From assembly GCF_009618275.1 (NCBI RefSeq), contig NZ_WIAD01000001.1, forward strand, positions 248,001 to 312,000: a DNA stretch of 64,000 bases. The letters are read 5' to 3'. The DNA is from Roseimaritima sediminicola. Its GTDB lineage: Bacteria; Planctomycetota; Planctomycetia; Pirellulales; Pirellulaceae. The notes beneath the pieces are model-generated. The model did not search any database. It saw nothing but the letters and a program-made list of their open reading frames with translations, and had not been told where the DNA came from. Shown here piece by piece: positions 41,796-50,827 of this stretch. The position numbers were made by a program, and so were the translations under genes. Each line of letters begins with the position of its first letter. The first letter of the stretch is position 1.

Positions 41796-44012
41796 CTAAA
41801 CAACTGTAGAATACGATTGGCCAGCGGCCACGGAATAAGCGTCGATCGTCACGACGACGTTCTTAAAAGCCGGCGTTTTACTGGCCGGATCGACGCGGCG
41901 AGAAACCAGGACATTGGATTCCGGATAGTACATCAGCGCATTGCCGGGGCGGATGGATTCAAAGCCGCGCGCCAGAATACCGCTCATGCGGCCCGTCTCG
42001 CTGGAGACGCTGACGCGTTGGTCGTGCCCGAGACCGAAACGTTTCAGATCCTCAGGGTGCATCAAAATCACATCGCGCCGATCCTGGTTGCGATACAGGT
42101 CTTCCTCTTCGTAGACCACGGTATTGAATTGCCCTTCGCTGCGGACGGTCATCAACCGCAATTGATGTTCGGCGGTTCCTTTCAATTCCGGCAGCTCGTG
42201 GCGGTGCATCACGGCGCGACCGTCGGGCGTACCGAAACGGGGCTGGTGAAAAGTGCGTCCGCCAATTTGAAATTCTTCGCGCGACTGTTCGAGGTCGGCG
42301 ATTTTTTCGTATCCGGGTACGACCGCTCCGATCCACCGCCGGATGGTGGCCGTGTTTCGCATGTCGGCCCAATCCACCCCGCGGTCGCGATCCACAAGTC
42401 GCTGGCCCAGCGTCGCGATCACTTCCACTTCGCTGCGCGGCCCCGGCACGCGGCTCGGTCCTCCGTCGCTGACCCGGACGAAGTTGAACATGGATTCCTG
42501 AGTCGTCGCCTGCGGTTCCTCGTCTCGAGCCAAAACGGGCAGGATGATGGTTTCCTCGGCCAGTCCGTGCGCGTGGCCGGTATTCAGCGTCGTACTCATC
42601 ATCACATTCATTTCCAAGTTCGACAGCGCCTCGTCGGCGTACTGCGAATCCGGATTGGATCCGTACAGATTTCCGCCCAGACAAAAGCCGACTTTGATCT
42701 CGCCGGCCTTCGCTGCGTCGATACACGCCAGCGTGTCCAGTCCGGCGGACGTCGGCAGGCGGACGTCGAATTTCGACTCGAGCGACTCGAAGATGGCTTG
42801 TTTTAATTTGGGCGTCACGCCCACCGAACCGATCCCCTGCACGTTGCTGTGACCGCGGATGGGCATCAACCCACAGCCCGGCCGGCCGAGCATGCCGCGA
42901 GCCATGGCCAGATTCGCGATCGCCTGCACGTTCTCGACCCCGTTGGCGTGGTGCGTGATCCCCATGGTCCAGGAAAACACCACGTGTTTGGCCTGAGCAT
43001 ACGTCTGGGCAATGGTTTCGATCTCCGCTCGGGCCACGCCGGACTTGGACTCGATCTCCTGCCAGGACAGCGTTTCGACCGCTTCGCGCCAGAGGTCGCT
43101 ACCGGCGCAGTGTTGTTTGAGAAACTCGCTGTCTTCGGCCCCCATTTCCAGCGTCGCTTTGGCGATCCCCCACAGCAGCGCCAGGTCGCCACCGATGTGC
43201 GGCTGGACGTACTGGCTGGCCACCTTGGTTCCCAGTAGCAGCGAACGGGGGTCGCTGGGCACGCGGAACTTGACCAGCCCGGTTTCGACCACCGGATTGA
43301 TCACGATCACCTTGCCGCCACGGCGACGCACGTTCATCAAACTGGTCATCAACCGCGGATGGTTGCTGGCCGGATTGCCGCCGATCAGAAAAACCAGGTC
43401 GGCGTGTTCGACATCCTCCAGCACGACCGTGGCCGTACCGCTGCCGACCGCCGACTGCAATCCCACGCCGCTGGCCTGGTGGCAGTAGTAGCTGCAGTTG
43501 TTGACGTTATTGGTGCCGTACAGACGGGCCATCAACTGCAGCAGAAACCCGGCTTCGTTGCTGCTGCGACCGCTGAAGTACCAGAACGTTTCGTCCGGCC
43601 GCACCGTCTGCAGTTTGTCGACGATGCGTGTGAAAGCGTCTTCCCAAGTGATCGGGCGGTAGTGGTTTTGGCCGCGCTCGTACAGCAGCGGCTGGACCAG
43701 GCGTCCGCAGTGTTCCAGTTCGCGGGGGGAAAGCGTTTGCAGTTTTTCGATGCTGTTTTCAGCCCAGAACGTCGGCGGAATCCCGGGCTGCATGTCGGCC
43801 ACCATGGCCTGCAAGCTTTTCTTGCAGACTTCCGGGAACGAGCCCTGTTCGTTGACCATCCCGCCCTTTTGACCGCCCATGCCGAGGGCGCAGGTCTTAC
43901 AGGCGTTGCGCGTCCGCATCGCCTTGTACAGCTTCCACACGCCGCCGGCCTCGCGGCCTTTTTTCCAGGTGTACCAGATCGCCCGGAATCCACCGCCACT
44001 GCTTACTTTCAC
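41796..44012 (-). CDS. FdhF/YdeP-family molybdopterin oxidoreductase
   Basis: A 738-residue protein with a GTG start and no Tat signal, so cytoplasmic. It has a short N-terminal Cys pair (RNACKTCALGMGG) and the molybdopterin-binding segments FWYFSGRSSNEAGFLLQL and NNCSYYCHQASGVGL (Cys as likely metal ligand), AILAMARGMLGRPGCG-type core, and a C-terminal MopB-CT domain (VILMHPEDLKRFGLGHDQRV). Family members are annotated as formate-dehydrogenase-like without a proven substrate. First gene of a minus-strand run with the tetraheme cytochrome. Confidence 0.9.
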   Translation of the reverse strand: MKVSSGGGFRAIWYTWKKGREAGGVWKLYKAMRTRNACKTCALGMGGQKGGMVNEQGSFPEVCKKSLQAMVADMQPGIPPTFWAENSIEKLQTLSPRELEHCGRLVQPLLYERGQNHYRPITWEDAFTRIVDKLQTVRPDETFWYFSGRSSNEAGFLLQLMARLYGTNNVNNCSYYCHQASGVGLQSAVGSGTATVVLEDVEHADLVFLIGGNPASNHPRLMTSLMNVRRRGGKVIVINPVVETGLVKFRVPSDPRSLLLGTKVASQYVQPHIGGDLALLWGIAKATLEMGAEDSEFLKQHCAGSDLWREAVETLSWQEIESKSGVARAEIETIAQTYAQAKHVVFSWTMGITHHANGVENVQAIANLAMARGMLGRPGCGLMPIRGHSNVQGIGSVGVTPKLKQAIFESLESKFDVRLPTSAGLDTLACIDAAKAGEIKVGFCLGGNLYGSNPDSQYADEALSNLEMNVMMSTTLNTGHAHGLAEETIILPVLARDEEPQATTQESMFNFVRVSDGGPSRVPGPRSEVEVIATLGQRLVDRDRGVDWADMRNTATIRRWIGAVVPGYEKIADLEQSREEFQIGGRTFHQPRFGTPDGRAVMHRHELPELKGTAEHQLRLMTVRSEGQFNTVVYEEEDLYRNQDRRDVILMHPEDLKRFGLGHDQRVSVSSETGRMSGILARGFESIRPGNALMYYPESNVLVSRRVDPASKTPAFKNVVVTIDAYSVAAGQSYSTVV

Positions 44013-44135
44013 CGTTCCGCTCCGTTTCTGCAGTCCGCTACGCAGGACTCGTTAAATGCTCTCGGCCCTATTGTGACCGATTTCGCCCGCAAAAGCGCGG
44101 AGCAGACGTCCCCGACGATCCGCGGTTCCAATTTC

Positions 44136-44412
44136 CTGACTCCGGCGGAATCTAGGTAGGGCCCGGAGCGGTAGAAGCCACGGAGTGGCGACATGTGGTA
44201 GCCCCAGGCGCGAGCCTGGGGTGCCGCCCCCACACCCGCGCGCCAGTCCCAGAGGGACGACACGAATCCCGGTGCCAGACTTCCTGTCGCCCTTCCAGGG
44301 CTTTTGTCCGTGGTGTTTACGTTTCCCCGGGCTCGCGTTTTGGGGCTACCACAGACAAACGCTCCGCAATTTAGGAACATTCGTTCCCCTACATTGATTC
44401 CGCCGGAGTCAG
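44136..44412. mobile_element. MITE-like element with 17 bp perfect terminal inverted repeats
   Basis: CTGACTCCGGCGGAATC at 44136-44152 and its exact complement at 44396-44412; allowing one mismatch, the repeats extend to 22 bp. A second inverted pair lies inside (GTGGTAGCCCCAGGCGCGAG at about 44210 and CTCGCG...TGGGGCTACCAC at about 44330-44352). No ORF, no obvious target duplication. It fills most of the 444 bp spacer between the FdhF and glycosyltransferase genes. Confidence 0.7.
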
Positions 44413-44456
44413 CAAATCTCAGATCTCGAATCTCGAATCTCAAAACCCTCTCTCGG

Positions 44457-45803
44457 CTAGGTTGGTTTCAAAGACCGCAGCACCTCTAACAGCTTCCGGG
44501 CTTGGATCGTGATGGTGGCCTGCTGGCGGACGTAGTTTCGGCCGGCCTCTTGCCAGCGCAGCCGGCCGGGTTCGTCCAGCAACGCGGCGTGCAGGCGGTC
44601 GGCCAACGCGCCGGGGTCCATCGGGGGCACCAGACATCCGGCCTGGGCTCCCGTTACCAGTTCCGAGAACGCCCCATGATCCGGCTGCACCACCGGCACG
44701 CCGGCCGCCCAGGCTTCCAAGATAAACAGGCCTTTGGGATCTTCGTATTCGGTCGGCACGCACAACAGATCCAGCTGCTGGAGAAACGCAACCTTGCCCG
44801 CCAGGTCGGGGCTGCCGTGAAACCGCACCCGTTGGCTCAAACCGACCCGCTGCAGTTTGTCTTTGAGGGCGGCGATGTACTGGGCGTGCTGGGGTCCTTC
44901 GTAGCCGGCGATGTGCAGCTCCAGCGTTTCGATGCCGCTGCGCGTCGCCAGCGAAATGAACGCCTCGACCAAGTGATGCAGACCTTTTTCCGGCGCCAGG
45001 CGAGCCAGATATCCGATTCGCGGGGGCCGCACGCCCGCGGCACCGTCTTCCTCTGGCATGCCGATCGCATCATTCGGGTCGCTTTCGTCCCGCAGGTCGC
45101 TGATCCCGAACGGTTCGGCGTCGATCGCCAGCGGCAGGACGACCAGCTTCTCGGACGGGATCTCCAGCAGTCGTCCCATCTTTTCGGCATAGAACTGGCT
45201 GTGCACGATAAAGCGGTCGACCTGCGGGACCAGGCCGCGCATCAATTCCACGGCCCGCTGACGATGCTGGTCCAACAGGTAATCCAAAAAGATATCGTCG
45301 CCCTGCAGCGTGACGCACACCGTGGCGTCGGGACATCGTTTGCGGATCTCGGGAATGGCTCCGCCGATCAGCAGATTGCTCAGCAGCACGCAGTCGGGAT
45401 TGAGGTGATCGGCCAACCAGGTGGCCAAACGATGAACCTCCTCGGCCTGCCGGCCGTCGCTGCCCTCGAGCATCGAAATCGTCAGCTCACCCAGGGTCTT
45501 GGCCGGGGCGGTCGCGGTGCGGCGCGTCGCCCAGCGGAGGAACGGGGGCGCGTCGAGCCACCGTCGCACCGGCCGCGGCACCCAGCGCAGCCACGGCGCC
45601 TTTTGCAGCAGATAGATGTGAACCCCGCCGAAAAAGACCTGCGATTCGCTGACGTCCTGTTCGTCGGTGCGGATGGGCGTGTAAACGGGCAATAGCACGC
45701 AATCGACGCCCACCCGCTGCAGTTCGCGGGCGAGGGCGTTGTCGTGCATACAACTGCCGCAGTACATCCCGGCGGCACCGGCCGTTAAGTAAGCCAGTTT
45801 CAT
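44457..45803 (-). CDS. GT4-type glycosyltransferase
   Basis: A 448-residue GT-B enzyme. N-terminal AYLTAGAAGMYCGSCMHDNA, nucleotide-binding half with RIGYLARLAPEKGLHHLVEA and the EX7E motif EDPKGLFILEAWAAG, then PVVQPDHGAFSELVTG. Retaining glycosyltransferase of family 4; donor and acceptor unknown. The N-terminal CGSC motif is typical of a planctomycete/myxobacterial subgroup. Divergent from the ROK kinase gene. Confidence 0.92.
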   Translation of the reverse strand: MKLAYLTAGAAGMYCGSCMHDNALARELQRVGVDCVLLPVYTPIRTDEQDVSESQVFFGGVHIYLLQKAPWLRWVPRPVRRWLDAPPFLRWATRRTATAPAKTLGELTISMLEGSDGRQAEEVHRLATWLADHLNPDCVLLSNLLIGGAIPEIRKRCPDATVCVTLQGDDIFLDYLLDQHRQRAVELMRGLVPQVDRFIVHSQFYAEKMGRLLEIPSEKLVVLPLAIDAEPFGISDLRDESDPNDAIGMPEEDGAAGVRPPRIGYLARLAPEKGLHHLVEAFISLATRSGIETLELHIAGYEGPQHAQYIAALKDKLQRVGLSQRVRFHGSPDLAGKVAFLQQLDLLCVPTEYEDPKGLFILEAWAAGVPVVQPDHGAFSELVTGAQAGCLVPPMDPGALADRLHAALLDEPGRLRWQEAGRNYVRQQATITIQARKLLEVLRSLKPT

Positions 45804-45891
45804 GACGTTCGAATCGCTCGTTGTGGATTATTCATAGCGTTTCTATACTCGCCTGCTCCGCCAGCTAATGAAACCCTGCCAGGAAAACGAA

Positions 45892-46932
45892 ATGCCGGAT
45901 CATCTTCCCTTAACGCCGCTCGACGAGGCCCAGCCACCCTTCTTTTGGGGAGTGGATATCGGCGGCACGAACATCAAGATCGGTTTGCTGGACGATACCG
46001 GCAAGACCGTAGCCTTCGAGCAGATCGCGACCGAGGAACCGGACGGACCGCAGGCCGCCGTGGACCGTGTGGCCGCCACGCTCCGGCGGATCGAAGGCGA
46101 GCTGCAGTTGACCGCCGAACAGGTGCCGTCGATCGGTCTGGGGGCCCCGGGCAGCATGGATCTGCCCAGCGGGATGCTGCTGGAACCGCCAAATCTACCG
46201 AATTGGTGGCAGTTTCCCATCCGCGATGCCCTGTCCCAGGCTATGGACCGCCGCGTATCCTTTATCAATGACGCCAATGCGGCGGCGTACGGAGAATTCT
46301 GGCTGGGCACCGGACGCGAGCACTCGTCGATGATCCTGCTGACCCTGGGCACCGGCGTGGGGGGCGGCATCATTGTCGATGGGGAATTGGTCAACGGAGT
46401 CAACAGTTTCGGCAGCGAGTGTGGGCACATCCTGGTCAATTCGGCTCCCGACGCCCAACTGTGCGTGTGGGGTGGCGGTCGCGGCCAGCTGGAAGCCTAC
46501 GCCTCGGCCAGTGCCGTGGTCCAGCGAACGCGGGAGCGGCTGACCGCCGGAGCGAACAGCCAGTTGAGCGGTCTGCTGGGCGGCGGCGACAGCGAACTGA
46601 CGGCCAAGAAAGTGTATCAGGCGGCCGAGGACGGCGACGCGCTGGCACTGGAGATCATCGACGAAACGGCTCGCTGGCTGGGCATCGGCATCACGATCCT
46701 GGTCCACACCCTGGATCCGGGCTTGGTCGTGCTGGGCGGAGCCATGGACTTCGGGGGCCGCGACTCGAAGGTCGGACGTCGGTTCCTGGAAGCCATCCGC
46801 AAGGAGTTCCGCGAGCGGACGTTCGAGAACGTGTACGAAGGCACGACCTTGGACTTTGCCACGCTGGCCGCCGCAGCCGGCTACGTCGGGGCGGCCGGCT
46901 ATGCACGCCGCAAGTATCGCCCCCAACACTAG
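45892..46932 (+). CDS. ROK family sugar kinase (glucokinase-like) with altered zinc motif
   Basis: A 346-residue protein; the ATG at 45892 with AGGA upstream is preferred to the one eight codons earlier. ATP motif GVDIGGTNIKIGLLDDTG, sugar-binding FINDANAAAYGEFWLG and GTGVGGGIIVDGEL, and ECGHILVNSAPDAQLCVWGG then RGQLEAYAS. The usual CxCGxxGCxE zinc site keeps only one Cys, the others being Trp and Gln. Function probably phosphorylation of glucose or another hexose. Lies 31 bp before lepA. Confidence 0.9.
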   Translation: MPDHLPLTPLDEAQPPFFWGVDIGGTNIKIGLLDDTGKTVAFEQIATEEPDGPQAAVDRVAATLRRIEGELQLTAEQVPSIGLGAPGSMDLPSGMLLEPPNLPNWWQFPIRDALSQAMDRRVSFINDANAAAYGEFWLGTGREHSSMILLTLGTGVGGGIIVDGELVNGVNSFGSECGHILVNSAPDAQLCVWGGGRGQLEAYASASAVVQRTRERLTAGANSQLSGLLGGGDSELTAKKVYQAAEDGDALALEIIDETARWLGIGITILVHTLDPGLVVLGGAMDFGGRDSKVGRRFLEAIRKEFRERTFENVYEGTTLDFATLAAAAGYVGAAGYARRKYRPQH

Positions 46933-46963
46933 TCACCAACTTCATTCAACCAACCGGGTATAA

Positions 46964-48766
46964 GTGACCTCTATGCAGGTTCGCAACTTTTGCATCATCG
47001 CGCACATCGACCACGGCAAGAGCACGCTGGCCGACCGGCTGCTGGAATTTACCGGCACGGTGACCAAGCGAGAAATGAAGGAGCAATTGCTGGACGATCT
47101 GGCGCTGGAGCGCGAGCGGGGCATCACGATCAAGGCGCGGGCCGTTTCGATGCGTTACGAACATCAAGGCGAAACCTACGAGTTGAACCTGATCGATACG
47201 CCGGGCCACGTGGATTTCCAGTACGAAGTCTCGCGCTCGTTGGCCTGTTGCGAAGGCGCCCTGTTGTTGGTCGATGCCTTCCAAGGCGTCGAAGCCCAGA
47301 CCGTGGCCAACGCTTACGCGGCCCTGGAACACGAATTGTCGATCATTCCGGTGATCAACAAAATCGACCTGACCCACGCTCGTCCCGACGAGGTGGCCTT
47401 CGAAATGGAACAATCCTTGGGCTGCGAACCCGACACGATCGTCAAGGTCAGCGCCAAAGCCGGCATCGGCATCGAGGACTTGCTGACGACGGTGATCGAG
47501 AAAGTCCCCAGCCCCGGCGGCTCAGCCGATGCGCCCCTGCAGGCCATGGTTTTCGATTCCAACTACGACGATTATCGCGGTGCGATCACCTACATCCGTG
47601 TGATGAACGGGACCGTCCGCAAGGGCCAGAAGATCCGCTTTCTGCGCGCGGGCAGCGAACACGAAGTCGTGGAAATGGGCCAGTTCCGCCCGCACCGCAC
47701 GTCCTGTGACTCATTGCAAGCCGGCCAGGTGGGCTACCTGATCTGCAACATCAAATCGCTGAAAGACGTCCACATCGGCGACACGGTCAGCACGCCCGGC
47801 AAAGACGCCGCCCAGCCGCTGACCGGCTACTCGCGTCCCAAACGCATGGTCTACTGCGGCCTGTTTCCCAGCGACGGCCAAGATTTCTCCGAACTCCGCG
47901 ACGCCCTCGGCAAACTGTCGATCAACGACCCCAGTTTCGAATTCGAACCGGAAACCAGCGATGCCCTGGGATTCGGGTTTCGCTGTGGATTCCTGGGCCT
48001 GCTGCACATGGAGATCGTCCAGCAGCGACTGGAGCACGAGTCCGACGTCGACCTGGTCCAAACCGCTCCGAACGTAACCTACGAGATCGTCGACAAGCGT
48101 GGCGAGACGCTGACGATCCACAAGCCGCAGGATGTTCCCGATCCGGGCGACATCGAAGAATTTCGCCAACCGATCGTCCGCTGCAGCATCGTGGTTCCCA
48201 ACGAATACATCGGCGCGGTGATCAAACTGTGTCAGGAACGTCGCGGCATCCAGCAGGGTCAGGAGTACCTGGGCCCGACACGGGCGATGCTGGTCTACGA
48301 CATCCCACTGGCCGAAGTGATCTACGACCTGCACGACCGGATCAAAAGCTCGACCCGCGGTTACGGGACGCTGGACTATGAAATGCGGGGCTACGAAGCC
48401 GCCGATCTGGTGCGGATGGACATCCTGGTCAACGGCAATCGCGTCGACGCGCTCAGCGTCGTGTGTCACCGCGCCGACGCCCAGCGGCGCGGCCGGGCGG
48501 TGGTCAAGAAACTGAAGACGGAGATCGATCGGCACATGTTCGAGGTCGCCGTGCAAGCGGCCATCGGCAGCCGCGTGATCGCCCGCGAAACCGTCTCGGC
48601 GATCCGTAAAAATGTGACCGCCAAGTGCTACGGCGGGGACATCACGCGAAAACGCAAACTGCTGCAGAAGCAAAAGGAAGGCAAGAAACGCATGAAGGCC
48701 ATCGGCAGCGTGGAAATCAGCCAAAAGGCCTTCATGTCGGTGCTCAGCACGGGCGAGGAAGGTTAA
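46964..48766 (+). CDS. lepA: Elongation factor 4 (LepA)
   Basis: A 600-residue GTPase of normal length. G1 IIAHIDHGKSTLADRLL, G3 DTPGHVDFQYEVSRSLA, G4 NKIDL, and the LepA C-terminal domain (KCYGGDITRKRKLLQKQKEG). It back-translocates or rescues stalled ribosomes. GTG start at 46964; an ATG three codons later is possible. Its stop overlaps the convergent oxidoreductase stop by 4 nt. Confidence 0.97.
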   Translation: MTSMQVRNFCIIAHIDHGKSTLADRLLEFTGTVTKREMKEQLLDDLALERERGITIKARAVSMRYEHQGETYELNLIDTPGHVDFQYEVSRSLACCEGALLLVDAFQGVEAQTVANAYAALEHELSIIPVINKIDLTHARPDEVAFEMEQSLGCEPDTIVKVSAKAGIGIEDLLTTVIEKVPSPGGSADAPLQAMVFDSNYDDYRGAITYIRVMNGTVRKGQKIRFLRAGSEHEVVEMGQFRPHRTSCDSLQAGQVGYLICNIKSLKDVHIGDTVSTPGKDAAQPLTGYSRPKRMVYCGLFPSDGQDFSELRDALGKLSINDPSFEFEPETSDALGFGFRCGFLGLLHMEIVQQRLEHESDVDLVQTAPNVTYEIVDKRGETLTIHKPQDVPDPGDIEEFRQPIVRCSIVVPNEYIGAVIKLCQERRGIQQGQEYLGPTRAMLVYDIPLAEVIYDLHDRIKSSTRGYGTLDYEMRGYEAADLVRMDILVNGNRVDALSVVCHRADAQRRGRAVVKKLKTEIDRHMFEVAVQAAIGSRVIARETVSAIRKNVTAKCYGGDITRKRKLLQKQKEGKKRMKAIGSVEISQKAFMSVLSTGEEG

Positions 48767-49866
48767 CCCAGCTCGACCAGCCGCCCGTCGTGGTCCGCGC
48801 TCTCGCGGCAAGCGTTCAACACGGTTTGGTTCTTCAAGGCGATTTCGGGCCAGAAATCGTCGGTCTTGCCCGCCAATACCAGCTCCGCAAACGTCCGCAC
48901 CATGTTGACTTCCTGGGCGTTGGCTTCGCCGCCGGGATACTCGGTCACCGAACGGCGCGTGGGCCGATCCAGCATGTTCCAGCGACAGTTGTCGATCTCC
49001 AACACGTTCTGGTGGCCGGTCCACTCCCGCTCCGACTTGTAAGTCGGCAGGACAAAGTCATCCATCGTGACATAGCCGTCGGTGCCATTGATGGTCACCA
49101 GTTGGCTGTTTTCGGTGACGAAAGAATTGTAGAAACTGGCGCTACTGCCATCGGCAAAGAACAATTCGGCGGAGAACTCGCCGGGCACCGCTTCGGGACT
49201 CTCATCGCCTTGCAGGGCGGTCAGGCATCGGGCCGAGACCGCGGTGGGTAGTTCAAAATCCTTCACCCACAGGATCATGCGGATCGTGTACCAGCCCAGA
49301 TCTCCCAGACATCCGTGAGTCTCCAGACGACTGTCGGTACGGATATTTCCGCGATTGAATTCTTCGCCACCGTGAAAGGTGAACTGCGTCGTGATCCGGC
49401 GCAGCGAACCGCAGAATTTGGCGATATCCGGCTTCATCGCGTCCAACCGACGACTGTGGCTGAACATCACGCCGTCCATGAACTGCACGCCGCCCTCGCG
49501 ACAGGCGTCGATCATCTGGCGAGCTTCTTCGACGGTGTTGGCGATCGGTTTTTCACACAGTACGTGCTTGCCTGCCGCCGCGGCCTTCAGCACCCACTCC
49601 AGCCGCATCGAGGTCGGCAGCGGAATGTAGACAGCATCGACATCGTCGCGGGCGATCAAGGCCTCATAGCCTTCCACGGCCGCCGGGCGCGAGGGAGCCA
49701 TCGGGACCTCCTGCGAGCATTCGTCGATGAAGCGTTCAGCACTGTCGCGGGATCGGCTGGCCACCGCCGAAACCGTGCCGTTGCCCGACAAGCGGATCGC
49801 TTTCCAGTTCTTGCGAGCGATCGCGGCCGTACTTAAAAAACCCCAGCGACAAAGCGAATCAGCCAT
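48763..49866 (-). CDS. Gfo/Idh/MocA family oxidoreductase
   Basis: A 367-residue protein. N-terminal Rossmann region (WGFLSTAAIARKNWKAIRLS), the EKP motif (GKHVLCEKPIANTVEEARQM) and the C-terminal beta-sheet domain (GCLGDLGWYTIRMILWVKD). NAD(P)-dependent sugar or inositol dehydrogenase-like; substrate unknown. These enzymes are greatly expanded in planctomycetes. No signal peptide. Confidence 0.93.
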   Translation of the reverse strand: MADSLCRWGFLSTAAIARKNWKAIRLSGNGTVSAVASRSRDSAERFIDECSQEVPMAPSRPAAVEGYEALIARDDVDAVYIPLPTSMRLEWVLKAAAAGKHVLCEKPIANTVEEARQMIDACREGGVQFMDGVMFSHSRRLDAMKPDIAKFCGSLRRITTQFTFHGGEEFNRGNIRTDSRLETHGCLGDLGWYTIRMILWVKDFELPTAVSARCLTALQGDESPEAVPGEFSAELFFADGSSASFYNSFVTENSQLVTINGTDGYVTMDDFVLPTYKSEREWTGHQNVLEIDNCRWNMLDRPTRRSVTEYPGGEANAQEVNMVRTFAELVLAGKTDDFWPEIALKNQTVLNACRESADHDGRLVELG

Positions 49867-49999
49867 GTGACGTTCCTGTCCTCTTTCTCAAAAAGCAAAT
49901 CGTGCAAGATGCGAGTGCAAACGAGGTGGCAAGCATAACGTGCCGGATGCACCCGCTACAATCGATGGCTTGCGACTCTTTCCGTGCGGATCTGCGATT

Positions 50000-50485
50000 A
50001 TGGACAACTCCGTCAATCCCTACGCTGCACCGGCCAGCGTGATGGCTCGCCCGATCGACGACGGCCGGCCGGCCAGCGGCCGCGTCCGGTTTTGGTTTGC
50101 GCAAAGCTTTGCGGTCATCCTGGTGGCAGGCAGCGTTCCCGCGTCGGCCCTCGCGGTGTGGGAGATCGAAACGATCATCGGCAGCGCCTTTGCGTTCTGT
50201 CCGGTGGCCATTGCGTTGATCTTCATCGCCCTGCCGCCCTCGCTTCGTCTGCTGTGGCCGATTTCGATTGCCAGTTTGGGGATCGTGGCCGGAGTGTTTT
50301 TAACGATTGTCTTCAACAGCTGGAGCCCGACCGACGCCCAAAAACCGATCGGCATCGCCACAATCGTCTGCGCCACGCTGATGCAGGGCGGCTGGGTACC
50401 GATCGCCCTGGTAGGCCTCCGCCACCGCCGTTCACAGTCTGACACAATCGACAGCAGCCCCCATCCATCTGCCGCAGTGCGATAG
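50000..50485 (+). CDS. Small polytopic membrane protein with NPYAAP N-terminus
   Basis: A 161-residue protein beginning MDNSVNPYAAP, an N-terminal sequence shared by many planctomycete membrane proteins. Four membrane spans (about 35-55, 63-83, 88-110, 122-142). No known function. Start chosen for that motif; a frame 20 codons longer exists. Confidence 0.7.
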   Translation: MDNSVNPYAAPASVMARPIDDGRPASGRVRFWFAQSFAVILVAGSVPASALAVWEIETIIGSAFAFCPVAIALIFIALPPSLRLLWPISIASLGIVAGVFLTIVFNSWSPTDAQKPIGIATIVCATLMQGGWVPIALVGLRHRRSQSDTIDSSPHPSAAVR

Positions 50486-50827
50486 CGGGCGGTTACCCGC
50501 CGCCGCGCACTAGCCCACGGTTCTCGGATGCAACCTCCGATGGTGCGACACATGCCAAGATGAACCACCGCGCTAGGGAACCGGACGCTAGCGCGTTGCG
50601 GCTGATACGTTCTGTACCGCATCTGCGGCGCGTATGTTTTTACTGGTCCGCAAGGATTGCGCAGCCGGCCCCGCAGAGTTTTCCTTCTGCGAAGGATGTT
50701 CGGTTGCGGCGGGGCTGGCGGCGCGGCCGAAGGACGGTTGTAGAGAGAAATAAAACTGATTGGCCGCTCGGGAAGTGCGGCACAGCCAACGGGCACGGAT
50801 TGCCTGGCAACCGCAAAGCCGATATCC
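50486..50827. other. Intergenic region with short inverted repeats
   Basis: No gene recognised in 342 bp. It contains a GGGAACCGGACGCTAGCGCG phrase that looks like a dispersed repeat and pairs partly with CGCGCACTAGCCCACGG upstream. The promoter of the following GTG-start gene should be in its right half. Confidence 0.45.
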
